Positions 25,309 through 33,221 of a stretch of DNA of 64,000 bases are shown here, piece by piece. The number at the start of each line of letters is the position of its first letter. The first letter of the stretch is position 1. The position numbers and the translations under genes are program-made. The notes beneath the pieces were generated by a model, which saw only the letters and a program-made list of their open reading frames with translations, did not search any database and had not been told where the DNA came from. The DNA is from Streptomyces venezuelae ATCC 10712 (lineage in GTDB: Bacteria > Actinomycetota > Actinomycetes > Streptomycetales > Streptomycetaceae): the NCBI RefSeq assembly GCF_008639165.1, contig NZ_CP029197.1, positions 7,940,001 to 8,004,000 of the forward strand, read 5' to 3'.

Positions 25309-26336
25309 CCCGCACACACGATCTGCTGATCGCGGGCGGCGGGCCGGCAGGGCTGGCCACCGCGCTCTACGCCGTACGGGCGGGATTCGACGTCGTACTG
25401 GCCGAGCCGCGGCCCATGCCCGTCGACAAGGCCTGCGGGGAAGGGCTGATGCCCGGGGCCGTCAGGGAACTGCGCGCGCTGGGGCTCGACGTCCCCGGGC
25501 GGCCGATCGTCGGCATCCGCTACCGGCAGGGCCCGCACCAAGCACAGGCCGAGTTTCGGCACGGCCCTGGCCTCGGAGTGCGGCGCACCGCCCTCCACGC
25601 CGTCCTGCACACGGCCGTCCTCGCCGCAGGAGTTCCCGTCCTCCCGGTGAGGGTGCAGGAGGTGCACCAGGGCGCCAGGAGCGTCTCCGACAGGGCCACG
25701 GGAGTACGCGCCCGCTGGCTCGTCGCCGCCGACGGGCTGCACTCGCCGGTGCGGCGTTCGCTCGGCCTCGGGATGCGCGACGCGGGAGCCCCGCGCTACG
25801 GGCTCCGCCGGCATTACGCGGTCGCGCCGCCTTCGCCGTACGTCGAAGTCCATTGGGGGCCTCAGGGTGAGGCGTACGTGACACCACTCGGACCACGGCT
25901 CCTGGGCGTCGCGCTCCTGACCTCCCGTCGTGCTTCCTTCGACGAGCAGCTGACCGGCTTCCCCGAACTCGCCGCCGCTCTGCCCCGAGACGCCGCCGTC
26001 GGTGGCGTGCGAGGCGCGGGCCCCCTCCGCCAGAAGGTCCGCAGTCGCGTCCATGGGCGCGTCATGCTCGTGGGCGACGCGGCCGGATACATCGACGCCC
26101 TGACCGGCGAGGGCGTCTCACTGGCCCTCGCCGGTGCCAGAGTGCTGATCGATCAGCTGCGCCGCGGCTCCCCACGGGGTTACGAGGCCGCGTGGCGGCG
26201 CGCGACCTTCCGGCACCGGCTTCTGACCGACTGCCTGGTGCGGGCTCGGCAGCACCCCTGGCTGGCAGACAAGATCGTGCCGGCCGCCTCCCGGCTTCCC
26301 CCCGTCTTCAGCCTCGCGGTGAACGCGCTCGCCTGA
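25305..26336 (+). CDS. FAD-dependent monooxygenase / geranylgeranyl-reductase-family enzyme
   Basis: A 343-residue flavoprotein. LLIAGGGPAGLATALYAVRA is the nucleotide-binding loop; DKACGEGLMPGAVRELRALG is the 'CGEGL' signature of the geranylgeranyl reductase family; VMLVGDAAGYIDALTGEGVS is the second FAD motif. In srs- and agq-type clusters a flavoprotein in this place hydroxylates the alkylresorcinol ring to the hydroquinone. Reductase activity on an isoprenoid chain is also possible because a UbiA enzyme is present. It starts at GTG with a 4-base overlap with the methyltransferase gene. Confidence 0.88.
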   Translation: MTRTHDLLIAGGGPAGLATALYAVRAGFDVVLAEPRPMPVDKACGEGLMPGAVRELRALGLDVPGRPIVGIRYRQGPHQAQAEFRHGPGLGVRRTALHAVLHTAVLAAGVPVLPVRVQEVHQGARSVSDRATGVRARWLVAADGLHSPVRRSLGLGMRDAGAPRYGLRRHYAVAPPSPYVEVHWGPQGEAYVTPLGPRLLGVALLTSRRASFDEQLTGFPELAAALPRDAAVGGVRGAGPLRQKVRSRVHGRVMLVGDAAGYIDALTGEGVSLALAGARVLIDQLRRGSPRGYEAAWRRATFRHRLLTDCLVRARQHPWLADKIVPAASRLPPVFSLAVNALA

Positions 26337-26353
26337 ACACCTGCTCGCCTGGC

Positions 26354-26401
26354 CACGTACACGTCTGAACACGTACACGCCTCGACACGTACACGCCGGT
26401 G
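26354..26401. repeat. Three 16-base tandem repeats between convergent genes
   Basis: Units begin CACGTACACG and are spaced exactly 16 bases (26354, 26370, 26386), with a partial fourth copy. They sit between the stop codons of the convergent flavoprotein and iron-redox genes, within 81 bases of non-coding DNA. Confidence 0.85.
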
Positions 26402-26417
26402 CACGCGTCGAGGCCGG

Positions 26418-27464
26418 TCACGCTTCAGCTCTCGACTCCACGGGCGTCAGGGAGCTGCGCAGTGCCGACTTCCCCGACGCCCAGGCTTCGCGCACATGTG
26501 CGCCGAGCCGGTCCTCCAGGAGTACGGTCGCGGCACACCCGAAGGCGACGTCCGGCTCCAGTGCGGGCTCGTCGGCGAGCAGCCCGCCGACGACCTCATG
26601 TCGTACGACCTGCTCGTGGACGGCATCGGCCTCGACGTGCTCGGTGTAGAAGCGTTCGGCGGCCGGCCCCGCGCCACAGCGCCGCATGGCCTTGGCGAGC
26701 CTGCGGGAGCCGGGTGAGGACGTGATCTCCACACAGGCGAAATGGCCGACCAGGGCTCCGCGCAGGGACCGGTGCAGCCCGAAGAGGGACATCAGGTTGA
26801 CCGTCGCGAGCGCCGAGGCGTCGGCGTGGTCCAGGTAATGGCCGTACGCCGGGTCGAGGTCGAGGTCGGTCATGAGCTCCGCGAAGAGCCGCGCGTGGAG
26901 CCGGCGGGGGTCACCGGCGCCGAACTCGTCGTACTCGACGGCCGCCATCGCGACCTTGGCGCGACCGGTCAGCCGCGGGATGACCCAGGCGTGCGGGTCC
27001 GCCTCCTTGAGGTGGTAGAGGGAGCGCAGGGCCGCGTACTCGCGCAACTGCCAGAGTTCGCCCTCGGTTTCCAGGTGGCGGCTGAGGCTGTCGGCCGGAT
27101 CCACCGGTTCGACGAGCAACGGGGCGAAGGCCTCGTCGACGGATCGCGGCGCGTCGGTCAGGGCGGTGCGCAAGGCGTGGTGAAACAGGTTCTCCAGCTC
27201 CCGCCGCAGCCGCAGCAGGTCCGGGTCCCATTCCCGTTCGTCGGCGACACCCTCGAAGCCCCGGTAGTGCAGCTCGTAAAGAAGGTAGAGCGCGAGCTGC
27301 AGGTCCTCCCCCCAGGGGTCAGCCCGCCGGACGCTTGCCTCGGTGTACGCGGGCGGGCGCCCGGTCCGCAGGGCCCGCTCCACGGCGGACGACAGGTCAC
27401 CGCGCCCCGCGACGAGGCGGGGACCGGCAGGGGTGGCCGTGGCGCTTGCGCCGGGCGGGGTCAT
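26418..27464 (-). CDS. Iron-containing redox enzyme (haem-oxygenase-like diiron fold)
   Basis: A 348-residue helical protein of the family annotated as iron-containing redox enzymes. Metal-ligand-type acids and histidines are spread as expected: LYLLYELHYRGFEG, VEYDEFGAGDPRRLHARLF, and RFYTEHVEADAVHEQVVRHE. The last resembles the E-x6-D-x3-H pattern of diiron haem-oxygenase-like enzymes. CAGGAG precedes the ATG by 7 bases. The ATG overlaps the stop of the CDGSH gene by 4 bases. Reaction and substrate are unknown; diiron proteins of this fold oxidise small organic compounds. Confidence 0.82.
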   Translation of the reverse strand: MTPPGASATATPAGPRLVAGRGDLSSAVERALRTGRPPAYTEASVRRADPWGEDLQLALYLLYELHYRGFEGVADEREWDPDLLRLRRELENLFHHALRTALTDAPRSVDEAFAPLLVEPVDPADSLSRHLETEGELWQLREYAALRSLYHLKEADPHAWVIPRLTGRAKVAMAAVEYDEFGAGDPRRLHARLFAELMTDLDLDPAYGHYLDHADASALATVNLMSLFGLHRSLRGALVGHFACVEITSSPGSRRLAKAMRRCGAGPAAERFYTEHVEADAVHEQVVRHEVVGGLLADEPALEPDVAFGCAATVLLEDRLGAHVREAWASGKSALRSSLTPVESRAEA

Positions 27465-27739
27465 CGGAGGCTCCTGCCTTCGGGGGATGCGCCGTCTCGC
27501 GCGCGGGGGCGGTGACTGGTGTCGCACCAGGGGTACGAGCGGCTGCGGCGACAGGTGCACACCGCGACCATGAACCGATCGGACCGGGCCAGGGTCCCGT
27601 CGTCGAGCGCGACCTCCACCGGGCCCTCCACGAGGACCGGGCCCTGGGGGTCCGGGGTCACCCGGCGGGCGCGGTCCGGTGGCGCGGCGGCGGTCCCGGG
27701 GCCGGCGGCGGGATACGCGTGGTCAGAGGTGTTCGGCAC
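27461..27739 (-). CDS. CDGSH-type iron-sulfur protein
   Basis: A 92-residue protein whose C-terminal half has CTCRRSRSYPWCDTSHRPR, fitting the C-x-C-x(n)-P-x-C-D-x-(S)-x-H cluster pattern of CDGSH iron-sulfur domains, with the usual Gly replaced by Thr. The cluster would be a redox-active [2Fe-2S] with three Cys and one His. It starts at GTG within the last codons of the methyltransferase gene and ends with a 4-base overlap into the iron-redox gene. It probably transfers electrons for the diiron partner. Confidence 0.85.
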   Translation of the reverse strand: MPNTSDHAYPAAGPGTAAAPPDRARRVTPDPQGPVLVEGPVEVALDDGTLARSDRFMVAVCTCRRSRSYPWCDTSHRPRARDGASPEGRSLR

Positions 27740-28412
27740 GGATGATCACCAGCTCTTCGTGTTCGACGCCTTCGTCGGCCAGTCCGCGGCCCTGCAGCCA
27801 GCTCCGCCGTCCGCGGAGTACCGGACCCCACGGAACGGAGGTCCGCCCGGTGATCCGGGCGGTCAGCCCGGCCGTCCTCAGCCGGTCCACGGTGGTCTCG
27901 GGGCAGCTCATCGCCGAGTGCACCATCAGCAGGACGCCGCCCGGGCGCAGCAGGGCCGGGGCACGGGCACAGACGCGGTCGATGACCGCGCGCCCGTCGG
28001 GACCGGCGTCCCAGGCGCGTGCGGCCCCGTGCGACGGTGGCCGGGATCGGGCCGAGGGCACGTAGGGCGGGTTGGTGAGAATGAGGTCGAAGCGTCGGCC
28101 CTGGACTCGGGTCGAGAAGTCGCCGTGCAGCACCCGCAGCCGCTGACCTTGCCGGATGGCGTTCAGCTTGGCGGCGATCACGGCGCGCCAGGAGACGTCG
28201 ACGGCGACGACCCGGGCCCCGGTACGCGCCGCGCACAGGGCGAGGGCGCCCGTGCCGGTACCGATGTCGAGTACGTCGGTGGTCGCGTCGAGCTCCTCAC
28301 GCGAGAGGGCCTCCGCGAGGAGCCTGGTGTCCGCCTGCGGGCTGTACACGCCGGGCAGGGCGATCAGCTTTCCGGGGAGCGTACCGAGGGCCAGAGTCGT
28401 ACTGGGCGCCAT
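27723..28412 (-). CDS. HemK/PrmC-like SAM methyltransferase
   Basis: A 229-residue Rossmann-fold methyltransferase. VLDIGTGTGALALCAARTGA is the SAM-binding motif I and LILTNPPYVPSARSRPP carries the NPPY motif seen in enzymes that methylate amide or amino nitrogens of proteins or nucleic acids. It is smaller than PrmC and lacks its N-terminal helical domain, so a different target is likely. GAGGAG lies 5 to 6 bases before the ATG; an ATG four codons upstream is possible. It leads an overlapping operon with CDGSH and iron-redox genes. Confidence 0.85.
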   Translation of the reverse strand: MAPSTTLALGTLPGKLIALPGVYSPQADTRLLAEALSREELDATTDVLDIGTGTGALALCAARTGARVVAVDVSWRAVIAAKLNAIRQGQRLRVLHGDFSTRVQGRRFDLILTNPPYVPSARSRPPSHGAARAWDAGPDGRAVIDRVCARAPALLRPGGVLLMVHSAMSCPETTVDRLRTAGLTARITGRTSVPWGPVLRGRRSWLQGRGLADEGVEHEELVIIRAEHL

Positions 28413-28719
28413 GGATCTCCTCATGAATCAGGGGGTCCGCAGGGGTGGGGCCTGCGTTCGATCACGTGGGAGCGCATGCCCGGCATGGCGATCTCTATTC
28501 GTGGCCGTCGCCGTTCCGGATGACTCAGACGGAAGATGACGCGGACATACGGAGGTACGGGGGTGTCTGGCGGTTCTGCCTCGCTCAGCGCCCGGGGCGC
28601 GGAAGGAGACGCCTTCGTCTGAGCACCGCTCCATTGTGGCCCGGGGACGCGGAGCCCGCCTGAGGAAGGTCCGGGCAGGGTCGCCCCACGGCACCCGGGC
28701 GACGGGACGCGGCGGGCTC
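28413..28719. other. Intergenic region, no feature recognised
   Basis: About 307 bases between the methyltransferase start and the stop of the next minus-strand gene. No palindrome, terminator or convincing small gene was seen. It must contain the promoter of the HemK-like operon. Confidence 0.5.
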
Positions 28720-29076
28720 TTACCCGGCCGCCATGTCAGGACCGGGCAGAAGGGTCTCGTCGAGGTGGTAACCGAGCTCCCGCAGGCCCCGGGCGACGGC
28801 CACGGCCCGCCGGTGGCGCTCGGCCCGTTCCGGCGACTGCTCGGTCTTCTCCGCGGGGCCGGCCTGTGGCGAGGGTGGGGGAGGGGTGGCGTCTTGGACC
28901 GCGTCCCACGCCGCACCTGCGACGGCCTCCGCGATCCGGTCGTCGATGCGTCCGCTGTTCCGCCAGCGGGACAGCTCCTCCTGGGTCCCGGTGTGACCGA
29001 GGTGGTCCTCGATGGCCTGGCGGGCTTCGCGGGCATCGGCCGATTCGGCCGGGCCGTGTTCCGGTTCTGGCGTCAT
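28720..29076 (-). CDS. Hypothetical small acidic protein
   Basis: A 118-residue charged protein without recognised domains. The N-terminal half is helical (ADAREARQAIEDHLGHTG, WRNSGRIDDRIAEAVAGAAW), a Pro-rich linker (TPPPPSPQAGP) follows, and the C-terminal half is RAERHRRAVAVARGLRELGY. No signal or membrane helix. Probably cytosolic; it lies downstream of the Rieske-flavin gene on the same strand, 107 bases away. Confidence 0.65.
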   Translation of the reverse strand: MTPEPEHGPAESADAREARQAIEDHLGHTGTQEELSRWRNSGRIDDRIAEAVAGAAWDAVQDATPPPPSPQAGPAEKTEQSPERAERHRRAVAVARGLRELGYHLDETLLPGPDMAAG

Positions 29077-29183
29077 GCAACGCAAGGTAACCGCGCCCGG
29101 GCCGGCCACGACCGCGCCACGCCAGCGACGTCGCGCAGCTCGCGCACGCCGCACGGGGACCCGGAAAGGCCTGGCGGGTGTCG

Positions 29184-30722
29184 TCAGTCGGACTCGTCGC
29201 CCTCGGGGAGCGGCCGCGGTTCGAGCGGACGGACAGCGGGGCCCTGGAGTACGGAGCCGTCGACGGCGAACCGGGAGCCGTGGCAGGGGCACTCCCAGGC
29301 GCGTTCGGCGTCGTTGAAGAGGACCAGGCACCCCAGGTGGGTGCAGCGCGCGGACACCGCCTGCGTCGCGCCGCTCTCGTCGCGGTAGACCGCGCATTTC
29401 CGCCCCCCGACGCGTACGAGCGCTCCGGCACCGGGCGGGATGTCGTCGACGGTGTCGACATGGGAGGACCGCAGCCGGTCCCCCACGAAGTGCTTGAGGA
29501 CCGATCCCTGCACCTTCAGCAGGGACGGTGCCTCGCGGGGGTGGAGGCGACGCGGGTCGTAGAGGGAGGCCCAGGGCGGTTCGCCGCCCGTGATCAGGGC
29601 ACAGAGGAGACGGCCTGACATCACGCCGCTGCTCATGCCCCAGCCGCCGAAACCGGCGGCCACGTACACGTGCCGCGAGCCGGGGTGGAACGGCCCCACG
29701 AAGGGGACCCCGTCCGTGGTCGTGTTGTCCTGCGCCGCCCACCGGTGGGTGATCCGCACGTCGGGGAACCGCTCCTCGGTCCACGCGGCGAGCCGCTCAT
29801 GGCGCTCGCTCACATCGCCGACGCCCGGCTTGAACTTCTCCCCGGTCACGATGAGCAGCCGTTCGCCTTCGCCGTACGGAGCGGTGCGCACCGACCGGGT
29901 GTTCCGCTCCTGCGTCAGGTACATGCCGTGCGGGTCCTGGTCGGCCGGGAGGATTCCGGCGACCACGAGCTCGCGGTGCGGTTCGAGACGGGAGAACATC
30001 AGGGCGCGGTCGAAGACGGGATAGTGCGTGGCCACGACGACGTCCCGGGCCACGATCTGCGCCCCGCCCTCGGTGGTGAGCCGGCAGGGCTCGCCCTCGT
30101 CGAGGGAGACGATCCGGGTACGTTCGTGGACGACCCCACCGCGTCCGACGAGGTCGGCGACGAGAGCCAGCAGGTACTTCCGCGGGTGGAACTGGGCCTG
30201 GTGCTCGGCACGGACCGCGCCCGCGACGGGGTACGGCAGGTCGGTGTCCGACACGACAGAAGCAGTAAGACCGGCCTCGCGCGCCGCCTCGGCCTCGGCC
30301 CTCAGCTGGTCGACCGCGTCCGCCGACTCCATGTACACGAATGCCGGGACCCGCTCCAGCTCGCAGTCGATCCCCAGCTCCGTCGCGACCTGCTCGACCG
30401 CATCGACGGCCTCCTGCTGCGATTGCGCGTACTGCCGCGCTCCTTCCGCACCGAACGACTTGCGCAACCGGGCGTACAGGAGGCCGTGCTGGGCGGAGAG
30501 CTTCGCGGTCGTGTGGCCGGTGACTCCCGCGGCCAGGCGGTCGGCTTCGAGCAGGGCGACCCGCGCCCCCGCACGTCCGAGTTCCCAGGCGGTGCTGATG
30601 CCGGCGACGCCGGCGCCGATCACCGCCACGTCGACGTCCAGATCACCGGTCAGCGCGGGGTACTCGGGCCCCGTCCCGGTCTCCATCCAGTACGACTCGT
30701 AGGTGTCGGGCAGTTGTGTCAT
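29184..30722 (-). CDS. FAD-dependent oxidoreductase with C-terminal Rieske [2Fe-2S] domain
   Basis: A 512-residue fusion. Residues 30-400 form a DAO-type FAD domain (VAVIGAGVAGISTAWELGRA; YVAAGFGGWGMSSGVMSGRL). Residues 420-505 are a Rieske domain with CTHLGCLVLFN and CPCHGSRFAVDGSVLQGPA supplying the two Cys and two His ligands. Such fusions oxidise an amine or similar substrate and pass electrons to or from the cluster. The stop is followed by a hypothetical gene. The start is ATG 14 bases after GGGAGAG. It is divergent from the glycosyltransferase operon, which is about 340 bases away. Confidence 0.92.
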   Translation of the reverse strand: MTQLPDTYESYWMETGTGPEYPALTGDLDVDVAVIGAGVAGISTAWELGRAGARVALLEADRLAAGVTGHTTAKLSAQHGLLYARLRKSFGAEGARQYAQSQQEAVDAVEQVATELGIDCELERVPAFVYMESADAVDQLRAEAEAAREAGLTASVVSDTDLPYPVAGAVRAEHQAQFHPRKYLLALVADLVGRGGVVHERTRIVSLDEGEPCRLTTEGGAQIVARDVVVATHYPVFDRALMFSRLEPHRELVVAGILPADQDPHGMYLTQERNTRSVRTAPYGEGERLLIVTGEKFKPGVGDVSERHERLAAWTEERFPDVRITHRWAAQDNTTTDGVPFVGPFHPGSRHVYVAAGFGGWGMSSGVMSGRLLCALITGGEPPWASLYDPRRLHPREAPSLLKVQGSVLKHFVGDRLRSSHVDTVDDIPPGAGALVRVGGRKCAVYRDESGATQAVSARCTHLGCLVLFNDAERAWECPCHGSRFAVDGSVLQGPAVRPLEPRPLPEGDESD

Positions 30723-31063
30723 GGCAGCGCTCTCCCACTTCCGTGCGTCTCAGCGCGCGCAGAGCCGGGACGAAGCCACAGCGCCGCCGACCGGCCCTGT
30801 GTCCCGCGCCCGCTGTCCTGTACGGCACCTGCCCCCTGACCACGATTTCAGCCGCCCGCCCCCCTCCTCCGCCGCCGTATGGCCCTGTACGGCGCTCGAC
30901 GTGCCGCGCGGCACGGACGTCGGAGCCCACGGACCGCGGGGGACCGCCGGGCGCTACGCCGGACGCGCGAGTTCCGGGTGTGTCCCACAGACTGGAGACG
31001 GCTCAGGAGGTGCCTTCCGCATGTCGCCGCCCCGGCCCCCGACCCGGAATCGAAGGAGCAGAC
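30723..31063. promoter_or_regulatory. 341-base divergent intergenic region with a 16-base perfect palindrome
   Basis: CGTGCCGC-GCGGCACG at 30900-30915 is a perfect 16-base palindrome about 165 bases before the first glycosyltransferase gene and 178 bases before the Rieske-flavin gene. It could be a regulator site or a terminator-like hairpin. Just before the glycosyltransferase gene AAGGAG (31053-31058) is its ribosome site. Nothing else was recognised. Confidence 0.5.
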
Positions 31064-32157
31064 GTGGCCGAACACCCGTCGGAGCCCGCACGACGTCCGG
31101 GAGGGATCCGGGTCGCCTCGGTACCCGCCGGCCACGTGTACGTGCGGCACTGCTCCACGCCGGCGTCCGACGACGTCACCCGCCTCCCGGACCCCCGGCC
31201 GAACGGCGCGCCCAGTACGTCGCAGCGCTGGTGGCCGCCGGTCATGCTGGACCCGGACTGGGTGAGTACCCACCACGACGACTTCGACGTGTACCACCTG
31301 CATTTCGGCTTCGACGCGCAAAGCCCGGCCCAGCTGTCCGCGCTCGTCGACGCCCTCGGACGGCACGGCAAGCCCCTGGTCTACACCGTGCACGACCTCC
31401 GCAATCCCCATCAGCAGGACCCGGCCGCCCACGAAGCCGCGCTCGACGTCGTGATCCCCGCGGCCGACCGGCTCATCACGCTCACCCCGGGCGCCGCCCA
31501 GAGCATCCGCGACCGCTGGAACCGTACGGCGACCGTGCTGCCCCATCCCCATGTGGTGGACATGCCGCGCCTGGCCGACGCCAGGCCGGACCACGACACG
31601 TTCCGGGTCGGGGTGCACGCCAAAGTCTGCGTCCCAACATGTCCGTCCTGCCGGTCGTGCGCGTACTCGCCGAAGCCTTCGCCGAGCTCCCCGACGCGGA
31701 GCTGCGGGTCAACATCCACCGTGACGTGGCCGACCCCGCCGCCCCGGCCCACGCCCCGGGCCTCCTTCAGGCGCTGGACGACCTGCACCGGCGAGGGCGC
31801 CTCACCCTCACCGTCCACGACTACTTCGACGACGACCAGCTCTGGGACTACCTCGCGTCGCTGGACCTCTCGGTCCTGCCCTACCGGTTCGGTACGCATT
31901 CCGGCTGGCTGGAGGCCTGCCACGACCTCGGTACCGCGGTCGCGGCGCCGGACTGCGGCTTCTACGCCCAGCAGCGCCCCTGCCTGACCTACGGCCACAC
32001 GCAACAAGCGGGGCTGGACGAGCGGTCGCTACGGGAGGCGGTACGGACGGCGTTCGAGAAGAGGCCGGCACCACGGGCCACCGCCACGGACCGCGTGCGC
32101 GAACGCGGCGAACTCGCCGCCGCCCACCAGGCCCTCTACACGAGCCTGCTGAGGTGA
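31064..32157 (+). pseudogene. Glycosyltransferase with a one-base deletion (frameshifted) near mid-gene
   Basis: The first part reads VAEHPSEPARRPGGIRVASV, then VYHLHFGFDAQSPAQLSALV and VYTVHDLRNPHQQDPAAHEA, up to VGVHAK, in one frame. The second part, SLRPNMSVLPVVRVLAEAF to DLSVLPYRFGTHSGWLEACH and the C-terminus, is in the frame one base behind. Both are good GT4-like glycosyltransferase sequence, and the join falls in the A-run at 31622-31624, where one base appears to be missing. GTG has AAGGAG 5 bases upstream. Its stop overlaps the next gene by 4 bases. If the base is really absent, the protein is truncated after about 190 residues plus foreign tail; a sequencing error is the alternative. 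Confidence 0.75.
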
Positions 32158-33221
32158 ACAGCCTCCGGATCGCCCTCATCGCGTCCATGCGCTTCCCGAT
32201 CGCCGATCCGTTCGCGGGAGGGCTGGAAGCCCACACGTGGGCGCTCGCGCGCGCCCTGACGCGACGCGGCCACCGCGTCCACCTCTTCGCCGCCGCCGGC
32301 TCGGACCCCGCCCTCGGAGCACGCGAACTGCCCGTCCGCCGTGTGGTGCTGAGCGCCGCGGCCCGCTCGGACACCAGCATGCCCGGGACCGCGTGGATGG
32401 AAGAACACCACGCCTACCTCGGACTGATGCTGGAACTGGCCCGCGACGGCGAGGACCGCTTCGACGTCGTGCACAACAACAGCCTTCACTACCTCCCGGT
32501 CGCCATGGCCTCGGCCCTGCGCGTCCCCGTGATCACCACGCTGCACACGCCGCCCACCCCCGGTCTGGAGTCCGCCATCCAGACCGACGACGAGTGTCCC
32601 GTGACGTTCACGGCGGTCAGCCGGTTCACCGCCTCCTCCTGGCGGCCGACCGTCCGCGCGGCACGTGTCGTACGCAACGGTGTGGACACGGACTTCTGGA
32701 CGCCGGGTCCCGGCGGCGGCGATCTGGTCTGGTCCGGCCGGATGGTCCCCGAGAAGGCACCCCGTCTGGCGATCCTGGCGGCCCGCGCGGCGGGCGTCCC
32801 CCTGCTCCTGGCCGGTCCCATCGCGGACCGACGGTACTTCCAGGAAACGGTGGAACCCCTGCTCGGGGAGGGCGCCACGTACGTCGGCCACCTGACTCGA
32901 CGACAGCTCGCCGCACTGCTCGGAACGGCGGCCGCCGTTCTGGTGACACCCGAGTGGGACGAGCCGTACGGCCTCGTCGTCGCCGAAGCACTCGCCTGCG
33001 GCACCCCGGTCTGCGGTTTCGACCGGGGCGCCCTGGCGGAGATCCTGGAACCGGCGCACGGACTGCTCGCACCACCGGGGGACGTACAGGCCCTGGCCAC
33101 GCTCATTCCACGCGTCATGAGCCTGGACCACCGGGACGCGCGCCGACGGGCGGTCGGCTTCTGTTCCCTCGACCGGATGGCCGACGCCTACACCTCGCTC
33201 TACGAGGAGGTGACGAGGTGA
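32154..33221 (+). CDS. GT4-family glycosyltransferase
   Basis: A 355-residue glycosyltransferase with a GT-B fold. The N-terminal acceptor domain opens RIALIASMRFPIADPFAGGL and contains AHTWALARALTRRGHRVHLF. The C-terminal donor domain has VWSGRMVPEKAPRLAILAAR and EWDEPYGLVVAEALACGTPV, the E-x7-E nucleotide-sugar motif. GTG overlaps the previous stop by 4 bases and its own stop overlaps the next gene by 4 bases. Acceptor and sugar are unknown; the cluster may build a short glycan on a lipid or an exopolysaccharide. Confidence 0.9.
   Translation: MNSLRIALIASMRFPIADPFAGGLEAHTWALARALTRRGHRVHLFAAAGSDPALGARELPVRRVVLSAAARSDTSMPGTAWMEEHHAYLGLMLELARDGEDRFDVVHNNSLHYLPVAMASALRVPVITTLHTPPTPGLESAIQTDDECPVTFTAVSRFTASSWRPTVRAARVVRNGVDTDFWTPGPGGGDLVWSGRMVPEKAPRLAILAARAAGVPLLLAGPIADRRYFQETVEPLLGEGATYVGHLTRRQLAALLGTAAAVLVTPEWDEPYGLVVAEALACGTPVCGFDRGALAEILEPAHGLLAPPGDVQALATLIPRVMSLDHRDARRRAVGFCSLDRMADAYTSLYEEVTR

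Noticed and set aside
31610..31640. Programmed -1 frameshift in the glycosyltransferase
   Set aside because: No X-XXY-YYZ heptamer and no obvious downstream stimulatory structure were seen; a one-base deletion or sequencing error is simpler.
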